Part shown: piece by piece, positions 15,846 to 23,054 of the stretch
How positions within the stretch are numbered: the first letter of the stretch is position 1
How the letters are laid out: each line of letters starts with the position of its first letter
Assembly: GCA_035335645.1 (NCBI GenBank)
Contig: DAOQMM010000041.1
Location: 1 to 28,415 of the forward strand
Length of the DNA stretch: 28,415 nt
Reading direction: 5' to 3'
DNA from: Zoogloea sp035335645
GTDB lineage: Bacteria > Pseudomonadota > Gammaproteobacteria > Burkholderiales > Rhodocyclaceae
The notes under the pieces: model-generated
The model's database searches: none
What the model saw: the letters and a program-made list of their open reading frames with translations, nothing else
Told to the model about the DNA's origin: nothing
Made by a program: the position numbers and the translations under genes

Positions 15846-18602
15846 ATGCTGTCCGGCACAACCGTTGTCGCGGTGTCCTTCCTTTATCTGGCGGCCCTGT
15901 TCGGAGTTGCCTATTACGGTGACAAGCGGGCAGATGCCGGGCGCTCGGTGATCGCCAACCCCACGATCTACGCGCTGTCCCTGGCGGTGTATTGCACAAC
16001 CTGGACGTATTACGGTTCGGTTGGCCGGGCGGCATCGTCGGGGATAGGTTTCGTGCCGGTTTTTCTCGGGCCGACGCTGGTGGTGGGATTGTGGTGGTTC
16101 GTGATGCTGAAGATGATCCGCATCGGCAAGTCGAACCGGATCACCTCCATCGCGGACTTCATCGCATCGCGTTACGGCAAGAGCCATCTGCTCGGCGGGC
16201 TGGTCACGGTGATCGCGGTGCTGGGCGTGATTCCGTATATCGCGCTGCAGCTGAAGGCGGTCTCCGGCAGTTTTTCGATCCTCATCCATCCTCAGGGCCT
16301 TCTGACGCCGATCCGGACCGGCGCCCTGCCATGGATGACGGACACCACGTTCTATGTCGCGCTGATGATGGCCGCATTCACGATCCTGTTCGGCACCCGT
16401 CATCTCGATGCCACGGAGCGCCACGAGGGGCTGGTGGCAGCGGTCGCGTTCGAGTCGCTGGTGAAGCTGGTGATCTTCCTGGTAGTGGGTGGCTTCGTCA
16501 CGTTCGGACTGTTCGACGGTTTCGGCGATCTGTTTTCCCAGGCTGCCGAGGATCCCGCCCTCCGGGCATTGATGGTCGTCGAAACGGGCGGCAACAGTTA
16601 CGGAAACTGGTTTGCGCTGACCGTGCTGTCGATGCTGGCGGTGATGTTCCTGCCGCGTCAGTTCCAGGTCGCGGTGGTCGAGAACGTCAACGAGAAGCAC
16701 CTGCGTCGGGCGATCTGGCTGTTCCCCCTGTACATGATGCTGATCAACGTGTTCGTGTTGCCCATCGCCCTCGGCGGACTGATTTACTTCCGTGGGCAGG
16801 CGGTGGATGCGGACACCTTCGTCCTGACCCTGCCGCTGGCATCGGGTCATCCCCTGCTGGCGCTGCTGGTCTTCATCGGGGGATTGTCGGCGGCGACCGG
16901 GATGGTGATCGTGGAAACGATCGCCCTGTCCACGATGGTCTGCAATGATCTGGTGATGCCGGCGCTGCTCCGATTCAGCCGGGGGGCGCTGCGCGGGCAC
17001 AACGATCTTTCTGGCCTCCTGCTGGCGATCCGGCGGGGCGCCATCGTGTTGATCCTGCTGCTGGCCTACCTGTATTTCAGGTTGGCGGGCGAGGCGCATG
17101 CGCTGGTGTCGATCGGTCTCATCAGCTTTGCCGCGGTCGCCCAGTTTGCGCCGGCCATGCTGGGTGGGATGTACTGGCGCGGAGGGTCCCGGGCGGGGGC
17201 GCTGGCGGGACTCAGTGCCGGCTTCCTCGTATGGGGCTACACGCTCCTGCTGCCGTCATTCGCCAAATCAGGCTGGCTGCCCGGCGATTTCCTGCAGGGG
17301 GGGCTGTTCGGACTCGAGTTCCTGCGACCGCAGGAACTGTTTGGTCTGCGCGGACTGGATCCCATGGCCCACAGCTTGTTCTGGAGCCTGTTTGCGAATG
17401 TGGGCGCGTATACGTGGGTGTCCCTGTTGAGGCCGCCCAACGCGGTGGAAGCCGGGCAGGCGACCTTGTTCGTGGATGTCTTCCGCCAGGGACGGCCCAG
17501 CGGGGGGGCTTTCTGGCGCGGCAGCGCGCGGGTCGGCGACCTGCTTCCCCTGATTGCCCGTTTCGTGGGACTGGAGCGCGCCCAGGCCCTGTTCTCCTCC
17601 TACGCCCGCGAGCGCGGCGTCGAGCGCGTTGCAGACCTGGAGGCGGACGCCGGCCTGGTTCACTTTGCGGAAACGACCCTGGCGGGTGCCATCGGCGGTG
17701 CGTCGGCTCGCGTGATGGTGGCGTCGGCCGTCAAGGAAGAGCCGCTCGGGCTGGACGAGGTGATGCACATTCTGGACGAGGCCTCCCAGGTCCGTGCCTA
17801 TTCCCAGCGCCTTGAGCAGAAATCCCGGGAGCTGGAAGCCGCCACGGCAGAGTTGCGCCATGCCAACGACCGCCTCAAGGAACTCGACCGCCTCAAGGAC
17901 GATTTCATGTCGTCCGTGACCCATGAGCTGCGCACGCCCCTCACCTCGATCCGTGCCTTTTCCGAGATGCTGCTGGAAGACCCGCGCATCGATCTGGCCG
18001 ATCGCAAACGCTTTCTGGGCATCATCGTGGCCGAGACCGAACGGCTGACCCGCCTCGTCAATCAGGTGCTCGACATGGCCAAGATCGAGTCCGGTCACGC
18101 GGAATGGCACAACGGCGAGGTGAATCTGGTGGAGGTGGTGGAACAGGCCGTGGCGTCCACAAGCCAGTTGTTCAAGGACCGGGGTGTGAGCCTCGAGCTC
18201 GATCTGCCCGCGTCGCTGCCGGTCCTGCTGGCGGACCGGGATCGGCTCATTCAGGTGATGCTCAACCTCTTGTCCAACGCCGTGAAGTTCGTGGAGCGGG
18301 ACGGCGGTCAGGTCCGCGTGAAGCTGGCGGAAACGTCGGACGGCGTGCAGGTGGACGTCAGCGACAATGGCCCCGGGCTGACGTTGGCCGAACAGACGGT
18401 CGTCTTTGAAAAATTCCGTCAGGGGGGAAACACGATGACCGCCAAGCCGCAGGGCACCGGTCTCGGCCTGCCGATCAGCCGGCAGATCGTGGAGCATTAT
18501 GGCGGGCGTCTGTGGGTGGAGAGTGCTCCGGGTGAGGGCGCGCGGTTCTCCTTTTTCTTGCCTTGCGGCAGATCAACAGAAGCGCAAGAGAGAGCGGGAT
18601 AA
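15846..18602 (+). CDS. SLC5-STAC sensor histidine kinase (CrbS/CbrA-like)
   Basis: Membrane sensor of 918 residues. An N-terminal sodium:solute symporter domain of about 13 helices (1-530) is followed by a STAC-type domain (about 555-640, GDLLPLIARFVGLERAQALFSSYARERG). A coiled coil (655-685) and a complete kinase core follow: H-box FMSSVTHELRTPLTSIR with phospho-acceptor His693, N-box LLSNAVKF (Asn811), D-box VSDNGPGL (Asp840) and G-box GTGLGLPI (from Gly870). I see no PAS domain between STAC and the kinase core. CrbS kinases of Vibrio and Pseudomonas control acs and CbrA senses histidine or carbon status; the nearby acs gene favours the CrbS-like role. AGAGGA precedes the ATG. The partner is most likely the stand-alone receiver encoded next. 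Confidence 0.92.
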   Translation: MLSGTTVVAVSFLYLAALFGVAYYGDKRADAGRSVIANPTIYALSLAVYCTTWTYYGSVGRAASSGIGFVPVFLGPTLVVGLWWFVMLKMIRIGKSNRITSIADFIASRYGKSHLLGGLVTVIAVLGVIPYIALQLKAVSGSFSILIHPQGLLTPIRTGALPWMTDTTFYVALMMAAFTILFGTRHLDATERHEGLVAAVAFESLVKLVIFLVVGGFVTFGLFDGFGDLFSQAAEDPALRALMVVETGGNSYGNWFALTVLSMLAVMFLPRQFQVAVVENVNEKHLRRAIWLFPLYMMLINVFVLPIALGGLIYFRGQAVDADTFVLTLPLASGHPLLALLVFIGGLSAATGMVIVETIALSTMVCNDLVMPALLRFSRGALRGHNDLSGLLLAIRRGAIVLILLLAYLYFRLAGEAHALVSIGLISFAAVAQFAPAMLGGMYWRGGSRAGALAGLSAGFLVWGYTLLLPSFAKSGWLPGDFLQGGLFGLEFLRPQELFGLRGLDPMAHSLFWSLFANVGAYTWVSLLRPPNAVEAGQATLFVDVFRQGRPSGGAFWRGSARVGDLLPLIARFVGLERAQALFSSYARERGVERVADLEADAGLVHFAETTLAGAIGGASARVMVASAVKEEPLGLDEVMHILDEASQVRAYSQRLEQKSRELEAATAELRHANDRLKELDRLKDDFMSSVTHELRTPLTSIRAFSEMLLEDPRIDLADRKRFLGIIVAETERLTRLVNQVLDMAKIESGHAEWHNGEVNLVEVVEQAVASTSQLFKDRGVSLELDLPASLPVLLADRDRLIQVMLNLLSNAVKFVERDGGQVRVKLAETSDGVQVDVSDNGPGLTLAEQTVVFEKFRQGGNTMTAKPQGTGLGLPISRQIVEHYGGRLWVESAPGEGARFSFFLPCGRSTEAQERAG

Positions 18603-18682
18603 ACTATACAATCGAGCCAACCGGGGCAGAGGTTCGCGTGTGCGCGGATCGGACCTGCGGAGACATAAGGAGGGGGGACTGA

Positions 18683-19057
18683 ATGACCAAAAAAATACTG
18701 ATCGCCGATGACGAGCAAAACATCGTCATCTCTCTGGAATTCCTGATGAAACGCGAGGGTTTTGCCGTCTGTATCGCCAACGACGGTCAGGAGGCCCTCG
18801 ACAAGGTACGCAGCGAATCGCCCGATCTGGTGCTGCTGGACGTGATGATGCCGCGCAAGAATGGTTTCGAAGTCTGTCAGGAGATCCGTGCCGACGGCGC
18901 GCTGCAAGGCGTGCGCATTCTGATGCTCACTGCCAAGGGCCGTGAGACCGAAGTGAGCAAGGGGCTGGCCATGGGGGCCGACGCCTATATGACCAAGCCG
19001 TTCTCTACCAAGGAACTGGTGGCGCGGGTCAAATCCCTGCTGGAATTGCCCGCGTGA
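18683..19057 (+). CDS. Single-domain response regulator (CheY-like receiver)
   Basis: Receiver of 124 residues with no output domain. All active-site residues are present: acidic pair Asp9/Asp10, phospho-acceptor Asp53 (LVLLDVMMP), Thr83 (MLTAKG) and Lys105 followed by Pro106. A strong ribosome site, AAGGAGGGG, precedes the ATG. It lies 80 bases after the SLC5 kinase gene and overlaps the next gene by GTGA. The likely input is His693 of that kinase. CrbR of Vibrio and Pseudomonas carries a LuxR-type DNA-binding domain, which is missing here. The signal must therefore go to another protein, for example the pseudokinase-exonuclease encoded next or a phosphorelay, or the receiver acts as a phosphate sink. 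A weak -10-like TACAAT lies at 18607-18612, but I see no matching -35 box. Confidence 0.93.
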   Translation: MTKKILIADDEQNIVISLEFLMKREGFAVCIANDGQEALDKVRSESPDLVLLDVMMPRKNGFEVCQEIRADGALQGVRILMLTAKGRETEVSKGLAMGADAYMTKPFSTKELVARVKSLLELPA

Positions 19058-21219
19058 GCCCCAAGGCCCGGCAGGCGTGGCCGATTCTGGCCGCCTGCGG
19101 GATGGTGGCTGCCATCCTCATTTCTGCGGCCGTGGCCCTGTGGCGCGATCTGGGCGTCGATGAACAGGCCGTTCTGGAGCCCATCCTCAATCCCCGGCTC
19201 GGTCTGCTGATCATGATCGGTCTGGCGGGCTGCGGTGCCGTCGCCGTGGCGATGAAGTCCTTCGTCCAGGCCCATGTGGCTGCGCCTGCATTGCTCGCCG
19301 ACGAGATCGGCCTGATCGTCGGGACAGATCCGGCGCGGCGCCTCAAGGCGCAGGCCGATCCCGACCTGAACAGCATTGCGGATGCCGTGAATGCGCTCGC
19401 GGACCAGCGCCGCAGTCTTCAGGACGACGTGGAAGCGCGCATTCGCGAAGCCCGCCTGTCCGTGGAGGAGGAGCGCAACCGCCTCGCCGCACTGATGTCG
19501 GAACTGACCCAGAGCGTCGTGGTGTGCAACCTCGATGGCCGTGTCCTGCTCTACAACAACCGCGCCCGGCTGCAGTTCAAGGCCTTGTCAGATGCGCCCG
19601 CGGCGGCCGGTGGCGGCGAGATCATCGGCCTGGGGCGTTCCATCTATGCGGTCTTCGAGCGCAATCTCATCGCCCATGCGCTGGAGAGCATCCAGGAACG
19701 TCTGCGGCGTCAGAGCGCCCAGCCGGTGGCCAACTTCGTCACGACGACCCGCGCCGGGCAGCTCTTGCGCGTGCAGATGGCGCCGGTGCTGTCGGTGGGT
19801 GAGGGCAGCGCGGAGCCGGCGGTGACGGGCTTTGTGCTGATGCTCGACAACATCACCCGGAATTTCGAGTCCGAGACGCGACGGGATCAGGTCCTGCACA
19901 CCTTGACCGAAGGCAGTCGCTCGGCGCTCGCCAACGTGCGCGCTGCCGTGGAGATGCTGGAATTTCCCGATCTCGATGCCGATCTGCGCGAACGTTTCCT
20001 GACGGTCATCCGCGACGAAGTGCGGGGGATGAGTGAACGTCTGGACAAGACCGCCAGCGAGTTTGCGGACTCACTCAAGACCCGCTGGCCGCTGGATGAA
20101 ATGCTGGGCGCAGACCTGGTGGCGGCAGCTCAACGCCGCATCGAGAAAAAGATCGGCCTGCCGACCAAGCTGGAAGATGTGGACGACAGCGTGTGGGTCA
20201 AGGTGGACAGCTTCTCCCTGCTGCAGGCCGTTGGCTACCTGGCAAGCCGTCTGTCCGACGAGTTCGAGGTGCGCGAGGTGCGTCTGCGCCTGACCTCGGC
20301 CGGGCGGCTGGTGCATCTGGATCTGATCTGGTCCGGTCAGGCCATGAGCACGGAGACGGTGATGGCCTGGGAACTCGAGCCCATGAGCTTTGCCGGCGAG
20401 AGTTCGCCGCTCACGGTGCGCGATGTCATCGAACGTCATGATGGCGAGATCTGGCTGCAACGGGAAAAGACTCGTCATCGCGCCTTCTTCCGCGTGCTGA
20501 TCCCGTCGGCCGCGCCCCAGGAGCAGGTGGAGTCGTCCGCCTATCTGAAAGGTGACAGCCGGCCGGAATATTACGATTTCGACCTCTTCAAACATTCCGA
20601 AGCGAGCGATGCCCTCGACGACCGCCTGCTCTCCGAGCTGACCTTTACAGTCTTCGATACGGAAACGACCGGTCTCAACCCCTCCGAGGGCGATGAGATC
20701 ATCCAGATCGGTGCCACGCGCATCGTCAATGGCAAGCTGCTCAAGTCCGAATCCTTCGAGCAACTGGTGGATCCCTTGCGCGACCTGCCGGAGGCCTCCA
20801 CCAAGATCCACGGCATCACGCCCGAGATGCTCGAAGGGCAGCCCGCCCTCGACAAGGTATTGCCGGCATTCCACGCGTTTTCCCAGGATACGGTGCTGGT
20901 GGCCCACAACGCGGCGTTCGACATGCGTTTCCTGCAGATCAAGGAAGAGAGCCTGGGCGTGCGCTTCACCCAGCCGGTGCTGGATACGCTACTGTTGTCG
21001 GCGGTGATCCACCCGGCCCAGGAGTCCCACCGTCTGGAGGCCATCTGCGAGCGCATGGGGGTCAATGTGATGGGGCGTCACACGGCCATGGGGGATGCCA
21101 TCGTCACGGGAGAGGTATTCCTGAAGATGATCCCGCTGCTGGCCGAGGCGGGCATCCGGACGCTGGGCGACGCTCGCCGTGCGTCGGAGAAGACCTATTA
21201 CGCACGGGTGAAGTACTGA
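19054..21219 (+). CDS. Membrane pseudo-histidine kinase fused to a DEDDh 3'-5' exonuclease
   Basis: Protein of 721 residues joining a signalling half to a nuclease half. Two transmembrane helices (about 11-30 and 46-66) and a HAMP-like stretch come first. A PAS-like domain starting near 146 (SELTQSVVVCNLDGRVLLYNN) follows, then a kinase-like region (270-480). At the H-box the usual His-Glu-Leu-Arg-Thr-Pro reads EGSRSA, with Glu286 in the His place, and no ATP-binding G-boxes are recognisable. The C-terminal ~190 residues are a DnaQ-type exonuclease with a full active site: Asp535 and Glu537 (FDTETTG), Asp623 (HNAAFD), His676 and Asp681 (HTAMGD). The start GTG overlaps the receiver stop. DnaQ-like genes beside VC_2705-type symporters are known elsewhere, but without an assigned role. 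Substrate and link to acetate sensing are unknown. Confidence 0.88.
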   Translation: MSPKARQAWPILAACGMVAAILISAAVALWRDLGVDEQAVLEPILNPRLGLLIMIGLAGCGAVAVAMKSFVQAHVAAPALLADEIGLIVGTDPARRLKAQADPDLNSIADAVNALADQRRSLQDDVEARIREARLSVEEERNRLAALMSELTQSVVVCNLDGRVLLYNNRARLQFKALSDAPAAAGGGEIIGLGRSIYAVFERNLIAHALESIQERLRRQSAQPVANFVTTTRAGQLLRVQMAPVLSVGEGSAEPAVTGFVLMLDNITRNFESETRRDQVLHTLTEGSRSALANVRAAVEMLEFPDLDADLRERFLTVIRDEVRGMSERLDKTASEFADSLKTRWPLDEMLGADLVAAAQRRIEKKIGLPTKLEDVDDSVWVKVDSFSLLQAVGYLASRLSDEFEVREVRLRLTSAGRLVHLDLIWSGQAMSTETVMAWELEPMSFAGESSPLTVRDVIERHDGEIWLQREKTRHRAFFRVLIPSAAPQEQVESSAYLKGDSRPEYYDFDLFKHSEASDALDDRLLSELTFTVFDTETTGLNPSEGDEIIQIGATRIVNGKLLKSESFEQLVDPLRDLPEASTKIHGITPEMLEGQPALDKVLPAFHAFSQDTVLVAHNAAFDMRFLQIKEESLGVRFTQPVLDTLLLSAVIHPAQESHRLEAICERMGVNVMGRHTAMGDAIVTGEVFLKMIPLLAEAGIRTLGDARRASEKTYYARVKY

Positions 21220-21288
21220 GCGGTTGATGAGGGCGCAGGTGCTCTCCGACCGCAATCCGGTGATGTTGCCGCCGGCCAGGAGGGGCGC

Positions 21289-22722
21289 ATGAGTTCGTCG
21301 CGGGAATCCCGTCCTTTATCTGGCGATGGTCAGGCGCTTGCGTCCCTGCTGCGGCGCGCTCCTGTGTCGGTGCCGCCCGAATCGCCTGTGCGTGACGTGC
21401 TCAAGCGGATGCTGGCCGCCCGCGTCGGTTCGGTGGTGGTGGCCGACGTGGACACGGGCTTCCCGCTGGGCGTTCTGACGCATCGCGATGTGCTGGAGCG
21501 GGTGGTGCTCGCAGCAGGCGATCTGGACGTGCCGGTTGCCAGCGTGATGACCGGCGGCGTAATGAGTCTGCCGCTCGGTGCGAATGTCCACCTGGCTCGT
21601 CTGCTGCTGGCGCAGCGTCGTCTGCGCCGGGTCGTGGTGGTCGATGCGGACGGCCGTCTGGCCGGAGTGGTGTCGCGCGGGGATCTGTATGCCCAGCGGC
21701 AGCCGTGCGCCGACGATCTGGTGAGCCGGATCCGGGCTGCCGACCATGTCGAGGCGCTGCGCGACGCTGCCCGTGGTGTCCGCGATGCAGCGGCCAGATG
21801 GCTGGATGACGGCGCCGGGGCCGGTCCGGTTGCCGAATGGATTGCCCTTCTCAATGATCTCGTGGCGCAGGCGGCCCTGGACCTGGCTCTACGGGATGTC
21901 GAACTGCCGCTGGTGCGATGGTGCTGGCTGGCGTTCGGCTCAGAAGGCCGTCTGGAACAGACCTTCGAGACGGATCAGGACAACGGCCTGATCTTCGAAG
22001 TGCCGGACGATGTGGATGCTGATGCCATGCGGGAGCGTTTCCTGCCCTGGGCGCAACGGGTCAATGATGTGCTCGACACTTGCGGATTCGCCCGCTGTGC
22101 GGGGGGGATCATGGCCGGCAACCCGACCTGGTGTCTGTCGGTGGGGGAATGGCGGGAGCGCTTCCTGAGCTGGATGTTGTCGGCGGACCCCGAGGCGCTG
22201 CTGAATGCAACCATCTTTTTCGACTTTCGCCCGCTGGCAGGGGATTGGGAGTTGGCCGGACGCTTGCAGGAATGGCTTCTGGCGCGGACGGCGGAGAGCG
22301 AGCTGTTCCTGCGGCACATGGCGGGGAATGCGCTGCGGGGCGGTCCGCCCCTCGGGCGGATCCGCGACTTCGCGGTGGATCGGAAGACCGGCCGGCTGGA
22401 TCTCAAGCGCGACGGCAGCCGGCCCTTTGTGGACGTGGCGCGCATCTATGCCCTGGCCCTGGGGTTGCGGGAGACGGCCACGGCCGACCGACTGCGGGGC
22501 GCGGGGCGCTTGCTGAACTGGTCCCGTCGCGAGATCGATGCCGTCGTGGAAGCCTTCCACTGCATCCAGCGACTGCGTCTGGATCGGCAGCAGCGCGGCC
22601 AGGGACCGGCAAACCTGATTGCACCCGAAGAGTTGAACGAGCTGGAGCGGGCCACGCTCAAGGAGGCCTTCCGTCAGGCCCGCAAGCTGCAGGCGCGGCT
22701 TCAGATCCGCTATCAGTTGTAA
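21289..22722 (+). CDS. CBS-pair and DUF294 nucleotidyltransferase-like protein
   Basis: Predicted cytoplasmic protein of 477 residues. A CBS pair (about 15-140, with DVLKRMLAARVGSVVVADV and GVLTHRDVLERVV) is the usual adenine-nucleotide sensing module. A GlnD-like nucleotidyltransferase domain follows with the signature GSEGRLEQTFETDQDN at residues 217-232, including Asp229 and Asp231. The C-terminal DUF294-type part ends in an Arg/Leu-rich helix (ARKLQARLQIRYQL). Relatives are annotated as possible nucleotidyl- or uridylyl-transferases with unknown targets. AGGAGG precedes the ATG, 69 bases after the exonuclease-fusion gene. In several Proteobacteria homologues sit next to a DnaQ-like exonuclease and a symporter, as here. 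A plausible but untested idea is nucleotide modification of a partner in response to ATP/AMP ratio, which Acs activity lowers by making AMP. Confidence 0.88.
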   Translation: MSSSRESRPLSGDGQALASLLRRAPVSVPPESPVRDVLKRMLAARVGSVVVADVDTGFPLGVLTHRDVLERVVLAAGDLDVPVASVMTGGVMSLPLGANVHLARLLLAQRRLRRVVVVDADGRLAGVVSRGDLYAQRQPCADDLVSRIRAADHVEALRDAARGVRDAAARWLDDGAGAGPVAEWIALLNDLVAQAALDLALRDVELPLVRWCWLAFGSEGRLEQTFETDQDNGLIFEVPDDVDADAMRERFLPWAQRVNDVLDTCGFARCAGGIMAGNPTWCLSVGEWRERFLSWMLSADPEALLNATIFFDFRPLAGDWELAGRLQEWLLARTAESELFLRHMAGNALRGGPPLGRIRDFAVDRKTGRLDLKRDGSRPFVDVARIYALALGLRETATADRLRGAGRLLNWSRREIDAVVEAFHCIQRLRLDRQQRGQGPANLIAPEELNELERATLKEAFRQARKLQARLQIRYQL

Positions 22723-22777
22723 GTCGAGAGCCCGGCTATACTCTGCCCAGTGCCGATCGGGCCAAGGAGGAATGTGC

Positions 22778-23044
22778 GTGGCGGTAGACAGTGCAGGGCG
22801 TCGCGCCTACTGGCGGGCCAATCTGGCTTTGACTGCCGTATTGCTTGTGATCTGGGCCGCGGTCAGTTTTGTGCCGGGCTGGTATGCGGAAGATCTGGAG
22901 GCCTATTCCGTGTTCGGCTGGCCGCTCGATTTCTACATGGCGGCCCAGGGGTCACTGATCGTATTTCTCGTCATCGTGTGGCTGTACGACCGGTGCATGC
23001 GTCGTCTCGAGCGTCGCCTCGGGGTGCCCGACGAGCGCGACTGA
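22778..23044 (+). CDS. DUF4212 sodium:solute symporter small subunit
   Basis: Small membrane protein of 88 residues with two helices (about 12-32 and 49-70) and the family segment FGWPLDFYMAAQGSLIVFLVIVWLYDRCM, typical of the small subunit of VC_2705-type symporters. An ATG at 22772 gives 90 residues, but AGGAGG (22765-22770) is only 1 base from it. The in-frame GTG at 22778 is 7 bases away and is the better start. The gene ends 10 bases before the large subunit, which lacks a clear ribosome site and may depend on translational coupling. Confidence 0.88.
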   Translation: MAVDSAGRRAYWRANLALTAVLLVIWAAVSFVPGWYAEDLEAYSVFGWPLDFYMAAQGSLIVFLVIVWLYDRCMRRLERRLGVPDERD

Positions 23045-23054
23045 AGCGTCTGCC

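Noticed and set aside
22772..22777. ATG at 22772 as start of the DUF4212 gene
   Set aside because: AGGAGG ends only 1 base before it, too close for initiation; the in-frame GTG at 22778 has a spacing of 7 bases.
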